NCBI GenBank assembly: GCA_963664035.2
Contig: OY760867.2
Span: forward strand, 186,001-250,000
DNA: 64,000 bases
DNA from: G958296245 sp963664035
GTDB taxonomy: Bacteria > Chloroflexota > Dehalococcoidia > Lucifugimonadales > G958296245
Direction: 5' to 3'
Under the pieces are notes generated by a model that saw only the letters and a list, made by a program, of their open reading frames with translations, made no database searches and was not told the DNA's origin. Made by a program: the position numbers and the translations under genes. This document shows, one piece after another, positions 44,487-57,000 of this stretch; the stretch's first letter is position 1; each line of letters begins with the position of its first letter.

Positions 44487-44517
44487 TTGACATTTGAATA
44501 CGCATGGGTGCTATGCT
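44487..44517 (+). promoter_or_regulatory. Possible promoter of the small protease gene
   Basis: TTGACA and TATGCT are separated by 19 bp, about 36 bp before the start codon at 44553. The spacing is slightly long. Confidence 0.4.
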
Positions 44518-44552
44518 GGAGGCGCCTTACCGGATCGTGAAGGGGGATGACG

Positions 44553-44915
44553 ATGGGGACCTTTAGCGCGGAGGTCGGCGTCAATAACGGCAATGGAGGG
44601 CCCACTCAACACGTGGAGGCAGTGGCGGACACGGGTACGGGCTTCTCGATCTTCCCCGACGCCTTCCTGCGGGAGCGCGTAGGGATAAGGCCCAAGCGGT
44701 ACGATACCTTCGTCTTCGCGGATGGACGCGAGAGGGAGATGCCGGTCGGAGAGGCCCGCTTCATCATCGGAGACCGGGACGCGGTAAGCCCCGTGGTATT
44801 CGGAACGGGAGACTACTTCCTGCTGGGCGCCGTAACCCTACAGGCGTTGAGCCTGATTGCCGATACCACCAACCACAAGCTCATCCCCGCCCGAAAGTTC
44901 GCCCGCCCCCTCTAG
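44553..44915 (+). CDS. Retropepsin-like (clan AA) aspartic protease
   Basis: A 120-residue protein with one retroviral-type active-site motif, VADTGTGFSIFP (Asp-Thr-Gly at about 31-33), and a C-terminal hydrophobic strand LLGAVTLQALSLIADTT that matches the family's second conserved block (LLG). Such enzymes act as homodimers. I start at the second ATG (44553), six bases after AGGGGG; the first ATG (44547) abuts it. It stands alone between the two giant surface-protein genes. Whether it processes them is speculation; it has no signal peptide. Confidence 0.75.
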   Translation: MGTFSAEVGVNNGNGGPTQHVEAVADTGTGFSIFPDAFLRERVGIRPKRYDTFVFADGREREMPVGEARFIIGDRDAVSPVVFGTGDYFLLGAVTLQALSLIADTTNHKLIPARKFARPL

Positions 44916-44973
44916 CCCCTCCCATCATCCCAATCACGCCCATCACGCGAATCACAGTTCAGACAAAAGAAAT

Positions 44974-45005
44974 GGCCCGCCCTCGGTTCCCCGCAAGGGC
45001 GGGCC
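44974..45005. terminator. Hairpin terminator after giant gene 2
   Basis: GGCCCGCCCTCG pairs with CAAGGGCGGGCC (11 of 12 pairs). It stands at the same distance from the stop codon as the hairpin after giant gene 1, and the sequence between hairpin and stop codon is also nearly identical. It also follows the plus-strand protease gene. Confidence 0.72.
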
Positions 45006-45030
45006 TGGTCGTCTAGGGCTATTGGGGGGC

Positions 45031-48000
45031 CTAGACAGGGTTATGCTTCAGCCGCCGCCGCCTGTAGACGATCCACAGGACCGTCAGCAGCAGCGCCAGC
45101 AGCAGCCACAGCCAGCTCACCAGGGACAGGTCCGCCAGCAGGACCAGCACGCCGGGCTCGGAAACCTCTATGTCGAACTCCGCCGTCACCGCGGCGTTCA
45201 CGCCGTCGGACGCCGTTATCGTCACCGTGTAGGTGGCCGCCGTCGCGTCCGACGAGACCGTGCCCGACACCTTCCCGCCGGAGTAGGACAGGCCGCCAGG
45301 TAGCCCGGACAGCGAGACCTCCACCGCGTCGCCGTCGGGGTCGGAGACCGCGATGGCGAAGGACGCGATGGTCTCGCCCTGCCGGTACTCCTTGTCCGCA
45401 GGCGAAGTCACCGACGGCGGGCCGTTCGGCTCCTCCACGCTCTCGTCCACGTCGGTAACGCCGATGGTCACCGAGACCATCGCGTCCACGGCAGCGTCGG
45501 CGTTGCCGTCCGCGTCCAGCCCGTCGCTCACGCTCACCGTCACGCTGTAGGAACTCTTCGTCTCGTAGTCCAGGGACGCCCCGGCGGCCACGCTTATCTG
45601 CCCGGTCTCCGAGTCTATGGCGAACTCTGATGCGCCGCTCAACGTGTAGCTCAACGCGTCGCCGTCCGCGTCCGTGGCGGTCACCGGACCGCCCACCGCC
45701 GTCCCGGCCGCCGAGTTCTCAGAGACCTGCCGCGACGCGCCGGACGGGAAGGCCGGGGCAGCGTTCGGCTTCGCCGTAGCGCCCTCGCCCGACTCCGACC
45801 ACTCGCTCGCGCCCTCGTCGTTGACCGCCCGCACCTGCGCCTCGTATGTCGTGTCGCTCGCCAGGCCCGCGATGGCCGCGCTCGTAGCCGTCCCAACCAC
45901 GGGGTGGGAGGTCCAGCTCACGGCGCCCTCAGCCCTGTACCGCAGGTCGTACCCCGTTATGGCCGGCCCGCCGCCGTTGGCAGGCGCATCCCACTCCACG
46001 CTCAGCGCGCTGGTGGGAGTGGCCGCAACAGCGGACACCGACGGCGCGTCCGGCCTCGAAGGAGGCTCGTCAACGTCGGCAACCCTGATGGTCACCTTCA
46101 CCGACGCCTCCGCCGACCCGTCGCTCGCGCTCACCGTCACGCTGTATGAGTGGACGGTCTCGTGGTCCAGCACGGCGCCAGCGGCAACGCTTATCTGCCC
46201 GGTCTCCGCGTCTATGACGAACTCGGATGCGCCGCTCAGCGTGTAGCTCAGCGCGTCGCCGTCCGCGTCCACGGCGGCCACCGGCTCACCCACGGGCGTC
46301 CCGGCCGCCGAGTTCTCGGCTATCTCGCGCGACGCGCCGGACGGGAAGGTCGGGGCCGCGTTCGGCTTCGCCGTAGCGCCCTCGCCCGACTCCGACCAGG
46401 GGCTCGCGCCCTCGGCGTTGACCGCGCGCACCTGCACTTCATATGTCGTACCGCTCGCCAACCCGGTGATGACCGCGCCGGTCGCCGTGGAGCTATCGGA
46501 CTGCCAGTCCGTGTCTCCCTGCGCCCTGTACCGCAGGTCGTAGCCCGTGATGGCCGGGCCGTCGCCGTTGGAAGGCGCGTCCCAGCCCACGCTCAACGCG
46601 CTGGTGGGAGTGTCAGCGGCAGCGGAGACCGACGGTGCATCGGGCCTCGAAGGAGGCTCGTCAACGTCCGTAACCCCGATGGTCACCGAGATGGCGGCCG
46701 AGTCCGACGACCCGTCGCTCGCCCGCACCGTCACGCCGTAGGAACTGACGGACTCGTAGTCCAGCACAGCGCCCGTCGCCACGCTTATCTGCCCGGTCTT
46801 GGAGTCTATCGCGAACTCGGATGCGCCGCTCAACGTGTAGCTCAGCGCGTCGCCGTCAGCGGTCACGGGATCGCCCACTAGCGTCCCCACCGCCGAGTTC
46901 TCGGATACCTGCCGCGTTACGCTGCCGGACGTAAACGCCACAGCGGCGCTCTCGTCCACGTCGGTCACCCGGATGGTCACCGCGACCGTCGCGTCCGCCG
47001 ATCCGTCGCTCGCGCTCACAGTCACGGCGTAGCTGCTCTTCGTCTCGTAGTCCAGCACAGCCCCAGCGGCCACGCTTATCTGCCCCGTGCCCGCGTCTAT
47101 GGCGAACTCGGATGCGCCGCTCAGGCTGTAGCTCAGCGCGTCGCCGTCAGCGTCCGTGGCGGTCACAGGGTCGCCCACGAGCGTACCCGCCGCCGCGTTC
47201 TCAGACACCGACCGCGCTACGCCCGACGGGAAGATCGGCGCCGCGTTCGCCTTTTCGGTAGCGCCCTCTTCGGTAGCGCCCTCGCCGCTCGCCGACCACT
47301 CGCTGACTCCCTCGTCGTTGACCGCCCGCACCTGCACTTCATATGTCGTGTCGCTCGCTAGGCCCGTGATGACCGCACCGGTCACGGTGGAGCTATCGGA
47401 CGTCCAGCTACTGGAGCCCTTCGCCCTGTACCGCAGGTCGTACCCCGTTATGGCCGGGCCGCCGCCGTTGCCGGGCGCGCTCCAGCCCACCGTCAGCGCA
47501 CTCGTGGGTGAGGCCGCGTTCGCGGACACCGACGGCGCGTCCGGCCTCGCGGGAGGCTCGGCAACGTCCGTCACCAGGATCGTCACCTCCGTCGTGTCGT
47601 CAACCGACGCGTCCGCGTTCCCATCCGCGTCCAGTCCGTCGCTGACACCCACCGTCACGGCATAGCTGTTCTTCGTCTCGTAGTCCAGCGCAGCCCCGGA
47701 CGCCACCATGATCTGCCCCGTGCTCGCGTCTATCGTGAACTCGTCCGCCCCGGTGATGCTCCAGGTCAGGGCGTCGCCGTCGGCGTCGGTCGCCTCCACG
47801 GGGGTCCCAACCGACGTGTCCGCGGGCGAGTTCTCCGCTACCCGGAAGGTCAGGGCCGTCTTCGTCTTGAGCTTCGCGTCCCCGTTCGACTGGGCCGCCG
47901 GGCGAGACTCGATCGGCCCCTGCTGCTGCACCGGCGCCGCCTGGTACTCGTCCACCACCGTCGCAGCCGGGTACGCAGTCGTCGATCCCCTGCCGCTGTC

Positions 48001-51000
48001 CGACCAAGGGCTCTTGCCCATCCCGTTGATCGCCTGCACCTGCGCCTCGTACGTAGTCTCCTCCGTCAGCCCGCTGATCACGACACCGGTCACCGTCGAC
48101 GAGTCCGAGCTCCAGCTCTTCGCCCCATCGACCCTATACCTAATGTTGTAGCCCGTGATCGCAGACCCGTTGTCCGCCGGCGCCGTCCACGTCACGCTCA
48201 ACGCCGTCTGAGGCGAAGAGCCCGCGGGCGACACCGAAGGCGCGTCCGGCTCGTTCGGCGGGTTCGTTATGTCGTCCGCGCTCGGAAGAACCTTCGTGAA
48301 GCCTGCGCCCGCGTCCGACCACAGCCCCGTGCCCTCCGCGTTGCTCGCCCGCACACGCGCCTCGTACTCGACGCCGGGCGTCAGGCCCGTTATCGTGTCG
48401 CTCGTCCCCGTCCCGTCGAACGACAGGTCCGTCCACGTCCCGCCCGACAGCCGGTACTCCACGTCGTAGTCCGTTATCGCCGGCTTGCCCGTCATGTCCG
48501 GCGCCGTCCACGACACGTCCAGCGTCCTGTAACGGTCGCTGCCCTGGAACAGGTCGGGCGCATCGGGCGCGGCAGGCGGCTCCGCAACGTCGTTTATGGT
48601 GATCGTCACCGTGATGACCGCGTTTATCATGTCGTGGTCGGGGTCGTTCCGGTCCGCGTGGCTCGCCGTCACCGTGATGACGTGCGAGTGGCTCTGCTCG
48701 TAGTCCAGGTTCGCGCCCTGGCGCACCAGGATCTGCCCGGTGGCGGAGTTTATCGTGAACTCGTCGTGCTCGGTCCCGCCCTGGCTCGACGCGGACGCGC
48801 CGCCGCCGACCACCTCGTCCGAGGTTATGGCGTAGGCCACCGCGTGACCGTCCGAGTCCACCGCCGGCAGAGAGCCGCTCACCGCCGTCCCGCCCACGGC
48901 GTTCTCGGGCACCTGCACCGACGCCTTCTCGATAGCCCGCGTCCGGGTGGAGCCGCTCGTAGACCAACCGCTCTCCCCCTCGTCGTTCTTAGCCTTTACC
49001 TGCACCTCGTACCGCGTGCCCTTCGCCAGACCGGCTATCGTCGTCGAAGTAGCCGCGCCCGTGAAGCTATGGCTCGTCCAGGCTATCGTGCTCGTGCCCG
49101 TCTTCCTGTACCGCACGTCGTAGTCCGTGACCGCCGGCTTGCCGGTCATGTCCGGCGCGTCCCACCACACGTCCAGCGCGGCGCTGGGCGTGTCGGCGTT
49201 CTGCTTCATCGTAGGGCCGTCGGGCGCCGCGGGCGGCTCCGCAACGTCCGTGACGTTGATCGTGACCGCTATCGTGTCGTCTATCGCCGCGTCCGGGTTG
49301 CCCGAGTCGTCCTCGTTGTCCGTCACCTGCACCGTCACGCTGTAAGACGACTTCGCCTCGTAGTCCGGCACCCGGCCCGACTTCACCGTGATCTGGCCCG
49401 TGCCGCTCCCTATCTCGAACTCGTCAGCGTCCGTCCCCGCCAGCGAGTACGACAGCGTGTCGCCGTCCTGGTCCGTCGCCGTCACGACCGCCCCCACGTT
49501 CGTACCCGCGGCCGAGTTCTCGGCAACCGAGCGCGCCGCCGTATCGTCCGGGAACTCCGGCGTCTCGCTCACGTCCGTCACGTTGATCGTCACCGGCACC
49601 ACGTAGTCGCCAGGCGCGTTCGGGTCCACGCTCGCGCTCTGGACGGAGGCCCCGGCCGAGGCCGCCCGCACCGTCACCACCACGCTGTACGAGGTCTTGT
49701 TGCTCTCGTAGTCCAGCGTCGTCCCGGACTTCACCTTCACCTGCCCCGTCGCGCTCTCGATCGTGAAGCTGCCCGCGTCCGCGCCGCTCAGGCTGTGGCT
49801 GTACGTGTACGCGGTCGAAGTAGCCGTCACCGCAGCGCCCACGTTCGTCCCCGCCGGCGAGTTCTCCGCGATCTCGCGCGTCACACCGCCCGCCGTCGTG
49901 ATGGCGATACCCGAGTTCGACCAATCGCCCGTGCCCTCCGCGTTCGTCGCCCGCACCTGCGCGTCGTAGCTCTTGCCCGCCGTCAGCCCCGTTATGCTCG
50001 TGCTGGTCGTCGTGCCCGTGAAGCCCAGGTCCGTCCAGGTCGAACCGCCCGACAGCCTGTAACGCACGTCGTAGTCCGTGATCGCGGGCTTGCCCGTCAT
50101 GTCAGGCGCCGTCCACGACACGTCCAGCTTGCTCGTAGGCGACGCCGCGTTCGCCGCAACGGTGACGACAGGCTTGGCCGGCGGCTCCGCAACGTCCGTA
50201 ACGTAGACCGTCACCTCTATCGTGTCGTCAACGACCGTGTCCGGGTTGTCGTCCTTGTCCTTCCGGTCGCTCACCTGCACGGTGACGCTGTACGTGGTCT
50301 TCGCCTCGTAGTTGGGGACGTGCCCCGTCTTGACCTTCACCTGGCCGGTGTTCAGCCCAACGTCGAACTTGCCGCCGTCGACTCCGCTCAGCGTGTAGTA
50401 GAGGGTATGGTTCTCGGTGTCGGTCGCCGTCACCGGCGCGCCCACGTTGGTCCCGGCCGCCGAGTTCTCCGCGATGCTCCGCGTAGTCGTCGCCGACGGG
50501 AACTCCGAGTGGACGTTCTTGTCCTGCGTCCGGGCGCTCCCGCTGGCCGACCATGCGCCGTCGCCCTCGTCGTTCACCGCCCGCACCTGAACGTCGTAGC
50601 TCGTGTCCTCCGTCAGGCCCGTCAGCCTAGCGGTGGTCGCCGTTCCCGCGTGCGCCCAGGCGCTCCACGTGGACGTGGCGCTCTTCTTGTACCGCAGGTC
50701 GTAGTCCGTGATCGCCGGCTTGCCCGTCACGTCCGGCGCCGTCCACGACACGTCCAGCTCCGTCTTCGGCGACGGCGAGTGCTGCCACACCGAAGGCGCG
50801 GCCGGCGCCGCCGGCGGCTCGGCAACGTCCGTCACGTTGATCGTCACCGCGACCGTGTCGTCGATCGCCGTGTCGGCCGTTCCGTCAGCGGCCTTCCTGT
50901 CGCTCACGTTCACCGTCACGCTGTAGCTGCTCTTCGCCTCGTGGTCCAGGCTCGTGCCCGTACCCACCGTTATCTGCCCCGTCGTCTGGCCGACGGCGAA

Positions 51001-54000
51001 CTTGCCCGCGTCCGCGCCCGTCAGGCTGTAGTACAGCGCGTCGCCCTCCTGGTCCGTCGCCGTGACCGCCGCGCCCACGTTGGCCCCCGCCGCCGAGTTC
51101 TCCAAGACACCGCGGGTGGTGGTCGCGCCGTCGTCGAACTCCGGCCTCTCGTTGACGTTGGTTACGTTGATGGTCACTGGGATGACGTAGTCGCCCGGCG
51201 CGTTGGGTCCCTGGCTCTGCACGCCCGCCACGGCGGCCTTCACCGTCACCGTCACGCTGTAGGACGACTTGGTCTCGTAGTCCAGCGTGGTTCCCGTCCC
51301 CACCGTGATCTGGCCCGTGTCGCTGGCGATCTCGAACTCGCTCGCGTCCGTGCCGCTCAGGCTGTGGGTGAGCGTGTAGCTGTTCGGGTTGGACGGGGCG
51401 GTCACCGCCGCGCCCACGTTGGTCCCGGCCGCCGAGTTCTCGGCGATGCTGCGGGTCACGCCCCCGACCTGAGTGATGGCCGTGCCCGAGTCCGACCAGG
51501 CCCCGTTGCCCTCGTCGTTCACCGCCCGCACCTGCGCCTCGTAGCTCTTGCCGTCGGCCAGCCCCGTCAGCGTCGTCGAGGTGGACGTGCCCGTGAAGCC
51601 GTGCGAAGTCCACGAGCTGTCCCCAACCTTCCGGTACTGCACGTCGTAGTCCGTGATCGCCGGTTTCCCCGTCATCGTCGGCGCCGTCCAGGACACCTCC
51701 AGCTTGGTAGCCGGAGACGTCGCGTGGTTCGATACGGTGATGGTAGGCTTGCCCGGCGGCTCGGCAACGTCCGTCACGTTGATCGTCACCGGGACGACGT
51801 AGTCGCCCGGCGCGTTCGGGCTGAGGCTGGCGCTCTGCACGCCGGCCGCCGCGGCCCTGACAGTCACCGTGACGCTGTAGGAGCTCTTGGCCTCGTAGTC
51901 CAAGCTCGTACCGGCCTTGACCTTTATCCGGCCCGTGCCGCTCTCGATGGTGAACTTGGACGCGTCGGTCCCGCTCATCGTGTGGGTCAGCGTGTAGTTG
52001 TTGGGGTTGGAGGCCGCCGTCACCGCGGCGCCCACGTTCGTGTTGGCTGCCGAGTTCTCGGCGACGCTCCGCGACACCGCGTTGGCGTCCGTGATGCCGC
52101 TGCCCGAGGCCGACCAGCCGCCCGCGCCCTCGTCGTTCGTCGCGCGCACCTGCACCTCGTAGCTCTTGCCGGTGGCCAGGCCCGTCAGCGTGGTCGATCT
52201 CCCCGTGCCCGTGAAGGAGTGCGAAGTCCACGTCGAACCGCCCGACTGCCGGTACTGCACGTCGTAGTCGCTGATCGCCGGCTTGCCGGTCATCGTGGGC
52301 GCGGTCCAGGACACGCCCAGCTTCGTCGAAGGCGTCGTCGAGTTCGCCGCCACCGACGGCGCGGCCGGGGCCGCCGGGGGCTCGTTCACGTCCGTCACGT
52401 CGATCGTCACCGCTATCGTGTCGTCGATGACGGTGTCGGCCGTGCCCGAGCCGTCCTTCTTGTCGCTGACGCCGACGGTCACGCTGTAGGAGGTCTTGGC
52501 CTCGTAGTCGGGGATATTGCCCGACTTGACCTTGATCTGCCCGCTGGTCGAGACGATGGTGAACTTGCTCGCGTCCGTTCCCGACAGCGAGTATTCCAGC
52601 GTGTCGCCCTCCGGGTCGGTCGCCGTAAAGGCCGCGCCGACGTTCGTGTTCGCCGCCGAGTTCTCGGCGATGCTCCGCGTGGTGGTGGCCGGGAGCTCCG
52701 GCGGCTCGTTCACGTCCGTCACGTTGATCGTCACGGCGACGACGAAGACCGATGGGATGGTCGAGCCGCCGCCGATCTGCGCGGCGTCCACGTGTACCTT
52801 GACGCTATAGGAGGTCCTGGTCTCGTAGTCCAGCGTCGTCCCGCTCTTCACCGTGATCTGGCCGGTGGTGGAGCCGATGTCGAACTTGGAAGCGTCGGTT
52901 CCTCCCAGCCGGTAGGCCTCGGTGTGGCCCTGGAGGTTCACGCTGGCGGTGACCGCCGCGCCCACGCTGGTCCCCGCCGGCGAGTTCTCGGCGACGCTGC
53001 GCGTGGCGGGGTCCGGGTCCGTGCGCCAGTCGCCGGAGTCGGACCACGGGCCGTCCCCCTCGTCGTTCCTGGCGCGCACCTGCGCCTGGTAGGAGGTCTG
53101 GGAGGAGAGGCCCGTCAGCGTCACGTTCGTCCCCGTTCCGGTGAAGGTGGGGGTGACCCAGCTCACGCCGCCATCCGAGGAGGCCCGTATGTTCCACTGG
53201 GTGATGGGCGGCTTGCCCGTCATGCTCGGCGCCGTCCAAGACGCGTCGATCTTGCTGTGGGAGGACGACGAGGCGCGGCTCAGCGTCGGCGCGGCCGGCT
53301 TGCCCGGCGGCTCGTTCGCGTCCGAAACGGTGATCGTCACCGCAATCGTGCTGTCTATCGTCGGCGTCGCCTGGACGTTGCCGTCATTGTCCTTGGAGTC
53401 GGTGGCCTCCACGGTGACGCTGAACGACGGCGCGGTCGCCGGGTCGCTCCCGTCCGCCTTTTCGTAGTTGAGCGCCGTTCCCGACGCCACCTTGATCTGC
53501 CCGGTGGACGTGCTGATGGTGAACTTGCTCGCGTCCGTCCCCGACAGCGAGTAGGTGATCGGGTCGCCCTCCGCGTCCGTCGCCGTCACGGCCGCGCCCA
53601 CGTTGGCGTTGGCCGCCGAGTTCTCGGCGACGCTGCGCGTGGTCGTGCCGCTCGTGAACTTCGGCATGTCGTTCTTGGCCGTGCTGGCATAGGCGACGTC
53701 GGACCACGGGCCGATGCCCAGTGAGTTGTACGCGGCGACCCGGAACTGGTACTCGGTGTCCTTAACGAGACTGGGCAGCTCGGCGCTGACCTTGGTCTTC
53801 GTGCAGTCCACGGTGGTGCACCACACCGTCACTGTCTTCCCCTGGAAGATCCAGTGGCCGCCCTTCTTTACGTAGTTGACCCCGTAGCTGGTGATGGTGC
53901 CGTAGTCCGGATCGCTGGCATGGGTGTTCCAGGTGGCGATGAGGGTGGCTGCCGGGTCCGAGGCCTTGGGAGCGCCGGATAGCCCGTCCAGCTTGCGGGG

Positions 54001-57000
54001 TTTGTAGATCAAGTCCGTCACGTCTATGGTCACGTCGATGTCGTCGTCCGTCGCCGTGTCCGCATTGCCGCTGCCGTCCTTGCCGTCGCTCACCTTGACG
54101 ATGACGGCGTATTGCTTCTTGGTCTCGTAGTCGGGCACGTACCCGGTCTTGACCTTGATCTCGGCCGTGGACGTGCTGAAGTCGAACTTGGCGGCGTCCA
54201 CCCCTTCGAGGGTGTAGGTGAGGGCGTCGCCGTCCGGGTCTGTGGCGGTCACCGTGCCGACGGACGTGCCGACGGCGACGTTCTCGGCCACGGTCAGCGT
54301 CTTGGTCGGGGAGGAGAAGGTGGGCGGGGCGTTCAGGGCCTGGGTCGTGCCCTTGCCGATCGCGGACCAGCCGCTCTCTCCCTCGTCGTTCTTCGCCTTC
54401 ACCTGCACGTGGTAGTGCGTGCCCATGGTCAGCCCGGACAGCGTCGTGCTCGTTGCGGCCCCGGTGAAGGCGTGGGACGTCCAATTCGAGACGGAGCTCC
54501 TGTACCGCACGTCGTAGTCCGTGATGGCGGGCTTGCCCGTCATCGTGGGCGGAATCCAGCTCACGTCCAGCTTCGTCTTGGGCGTCGCGCCGTTCTGCGC
54601 CACCGTGGGCGTGCCCGGCGCGTCCGGCGGCTCCTTCACGTCGGTCACGTTGATCGTCACCGTGATCTTGTCGTCCACCGCGGTGTCGGCCACCCCCTCG
54701 GCGTCCTTCTTGTCGCTCACGCCGACCCTCACCGTGTACGAGGTCTTGGCCTCGTAGTCCGGCACGTAGCCGGCCTTGACCGTGATCTGGCCGGTGCCGG
54801 TGTTCAGGTTGAGCTTGTCCTTGTCGGTCCCGTGCAGCGAGTAGGTCAGCGTGTCGCCGTCCGCGTCCGTGGTCGTCACCGCCGCGCCCACGTTCGTCCC
54901 CGCCGCCGAGTTCTCGGCGACGGAGCGCGTGGCCGTGGCGGGGAAGCTCGGGTTCGTGTTGCCCGCCGTCTTCTTCGAGCCGGACGGCGACCAGCCGCTC
55001 GAACCCTCGTCGTTCTTCGCCAGCACCTGCACGTCGTAGGTCGTCTTGGCGCTCAGGCCCGAGATGGTCGTGGTCGCTCCCGCCCCCGTGAACGAATGGG
55101 ACGTCCAGGTGGACGCGCCGCTCTTCTTGTACTGCACGTCGTAGTCGCTGATGGCCGGCTTGCCCGTCATCGTCGGCGCGGTCCAGCTCACGTCCAGCTT
55201 CGTCTTGGGCGTCGCGGCGTTCCGCGCCACCGTCGGCGCGCCCGGCGCGTCCGGCGGCTCGTTAATGTCGGTCACGTTGATGGTCACCGTGGTGGTGTTG
55301 TCCACGGAGCTGTCCGCCTCTCCGAAGGGGCCCTTCCGGTCGCTGACGTGTACCCTGACCTGGTACGAGCTCTTGGCCTCGTAGTCCGGGACGTAGCCCG
55401 TCTTGACCTTGATCTGGCCGGAGGCGGCGTCGATGGTGAACTTGCTCGCGTCCGTGTAGCTCATCGTGTAGACGAGGGTGTCTCCGTCGCCGTCCGTGGC
55501 GGTCACCGCGGCGCCGACGTTCGTGCCCACGGCCGAGTTCTCGACGATGCTGCGCGTGGTCAGGAGCGACGGGAACACGGGCCGCTCGTTGGTGGCCATC
55601 CGCAGCTCCGCCGTGTCGGACCAGCCGCCGTTGCCCTCGCTGTTCTTGGCCCGCACCCTGAACTGGTAGGTCTTGCCCTTGACCAGGTTGTCCTTGTCTG
55701 CCTTGGTGTTGGCGGTCGAGGTGACCGCGCTCCAGCTGCCGGCGGTCTTCAGCTTGTACTGCACCTCGTAGGAGGTCGCCACCGAGTCCTTGTCCCACGA
55801 CAGGTCCGCGCCGAAGTGGGGCCGTGCGGGGTCCCGACTCGCCCTCAGCCCGGTCACCTTGCCCGGCGCGTTCCTGTCCAACACCGTGATGTCGAGGGTC
55901 TGCTTGGCCGTCACGCCCCCCGTGGTGTATTGGACGTAGCCGCTGATGCTCGTCTTGGTCTCGTAGTCCAGCGACTGGTCGGACTTCAGCCGGAGGCGGC
56001 CGAAGTTGTAGAAGCCCGTCTGGTTGCGGCCCTCGACGGTGAAGTAGTTGGCCGCGTCGCCGTGGATGGTGAAGTTGCTGGGACTTCCGTTGTTATTGGG
56101 ATTGTAATTGGAGGCGAGCGTATAGTTGGGGACGAGATGTCCGGGGAGCAGGGTCTCGGCAACCCTGACGGACAGCGTGCAGTCGGCCCACTTCACCTTC
56201 CAGGTGGTGCTGGCGCTGGCGCCCCTGGGGTCCGTGGCCGTGATGGTGATCGTGTGCCAGTTGTTGGGAGTGGCGTGGTACACGTCGACCGCCATCTTCG
56301 TAAAGTCGCCCTCGATGGGGCTGAACTCCGCAATGACCGAGTTCGTGCTGTGTCCCGTCAGCGTCAGCTTGTTGGTGCCGGTGTCATTCCCGTCGACGGG
56401 CGAGTCCCTGAACAGGTTTCCGTGAACGGTGGGACCGTACGAGAACTTCGTGGCGGCGTTGCAGCCGCCGGTTGAAGAGCTGCCGTCCGGGAAACTTGAC
56501 TCCACCGCGAACACGTCGTTGTTCGCCTTGACGGTGATGGTGAAGGTCAGGGTGGCGGCGGTGTGGGCCGCGGCTGAAACGGTCCATGTGTAGGTGGTCG
56601 CGGCCTTGGCGGCCGTGGGCGTGCCGCTGATGGTGCGGCTTGCGGCGTTGTAGGTCAGCCCGGCCGGCAGCGTCCCCGTGAAGGTCTCCGTCATCTGGAT
56701 GCTTGAGCCCCTCGGGCTGGTGGCCGCGGGAAGGGTTATGGGAGTGATGGGCGCGTGCTGCCAGAAGCTCTGGTCGGCGACGGTCTCGCTGAAGCTCAGC
56801 GCCGGGACGGTGACCGCAATCTTGAAGCTCAGGCTGGCAGCGCTGCCGTCCGCCTCCGTGGCGGTGTAGCTGAAGTTGGTGGACGCCAGCGTCGCCGTGG
56901 GCGTGCCGGTGATGGTCCGGTTCGCGGCGCTGAAGCTCAGACCCGACGGCAGCGACGGCGACACGCTGTAGGTGATCGTCCCGTAGCCGGTGGCCTGGGG

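Larger units (their letters stand above)
43295..44552. other. Intergenic region between the giant genes, repeat-filled
   Basis: It contains the promoter of giant gene 1, four palindromic repeats (43479, 43690, 44150, 44419), and two blocks of similar makeup: an AAATCCCCCACCTCCAGATT segment with a palindrome (43642-43730 and 44100-44192), a 20-bp tandem array, and a CATTCCGAGCGCAGCGAGGA repeat (about 43945 and 44300). The two blocks are a local duplication. No gene other than the protease at 44553 is supported. Confidence 0.7.
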
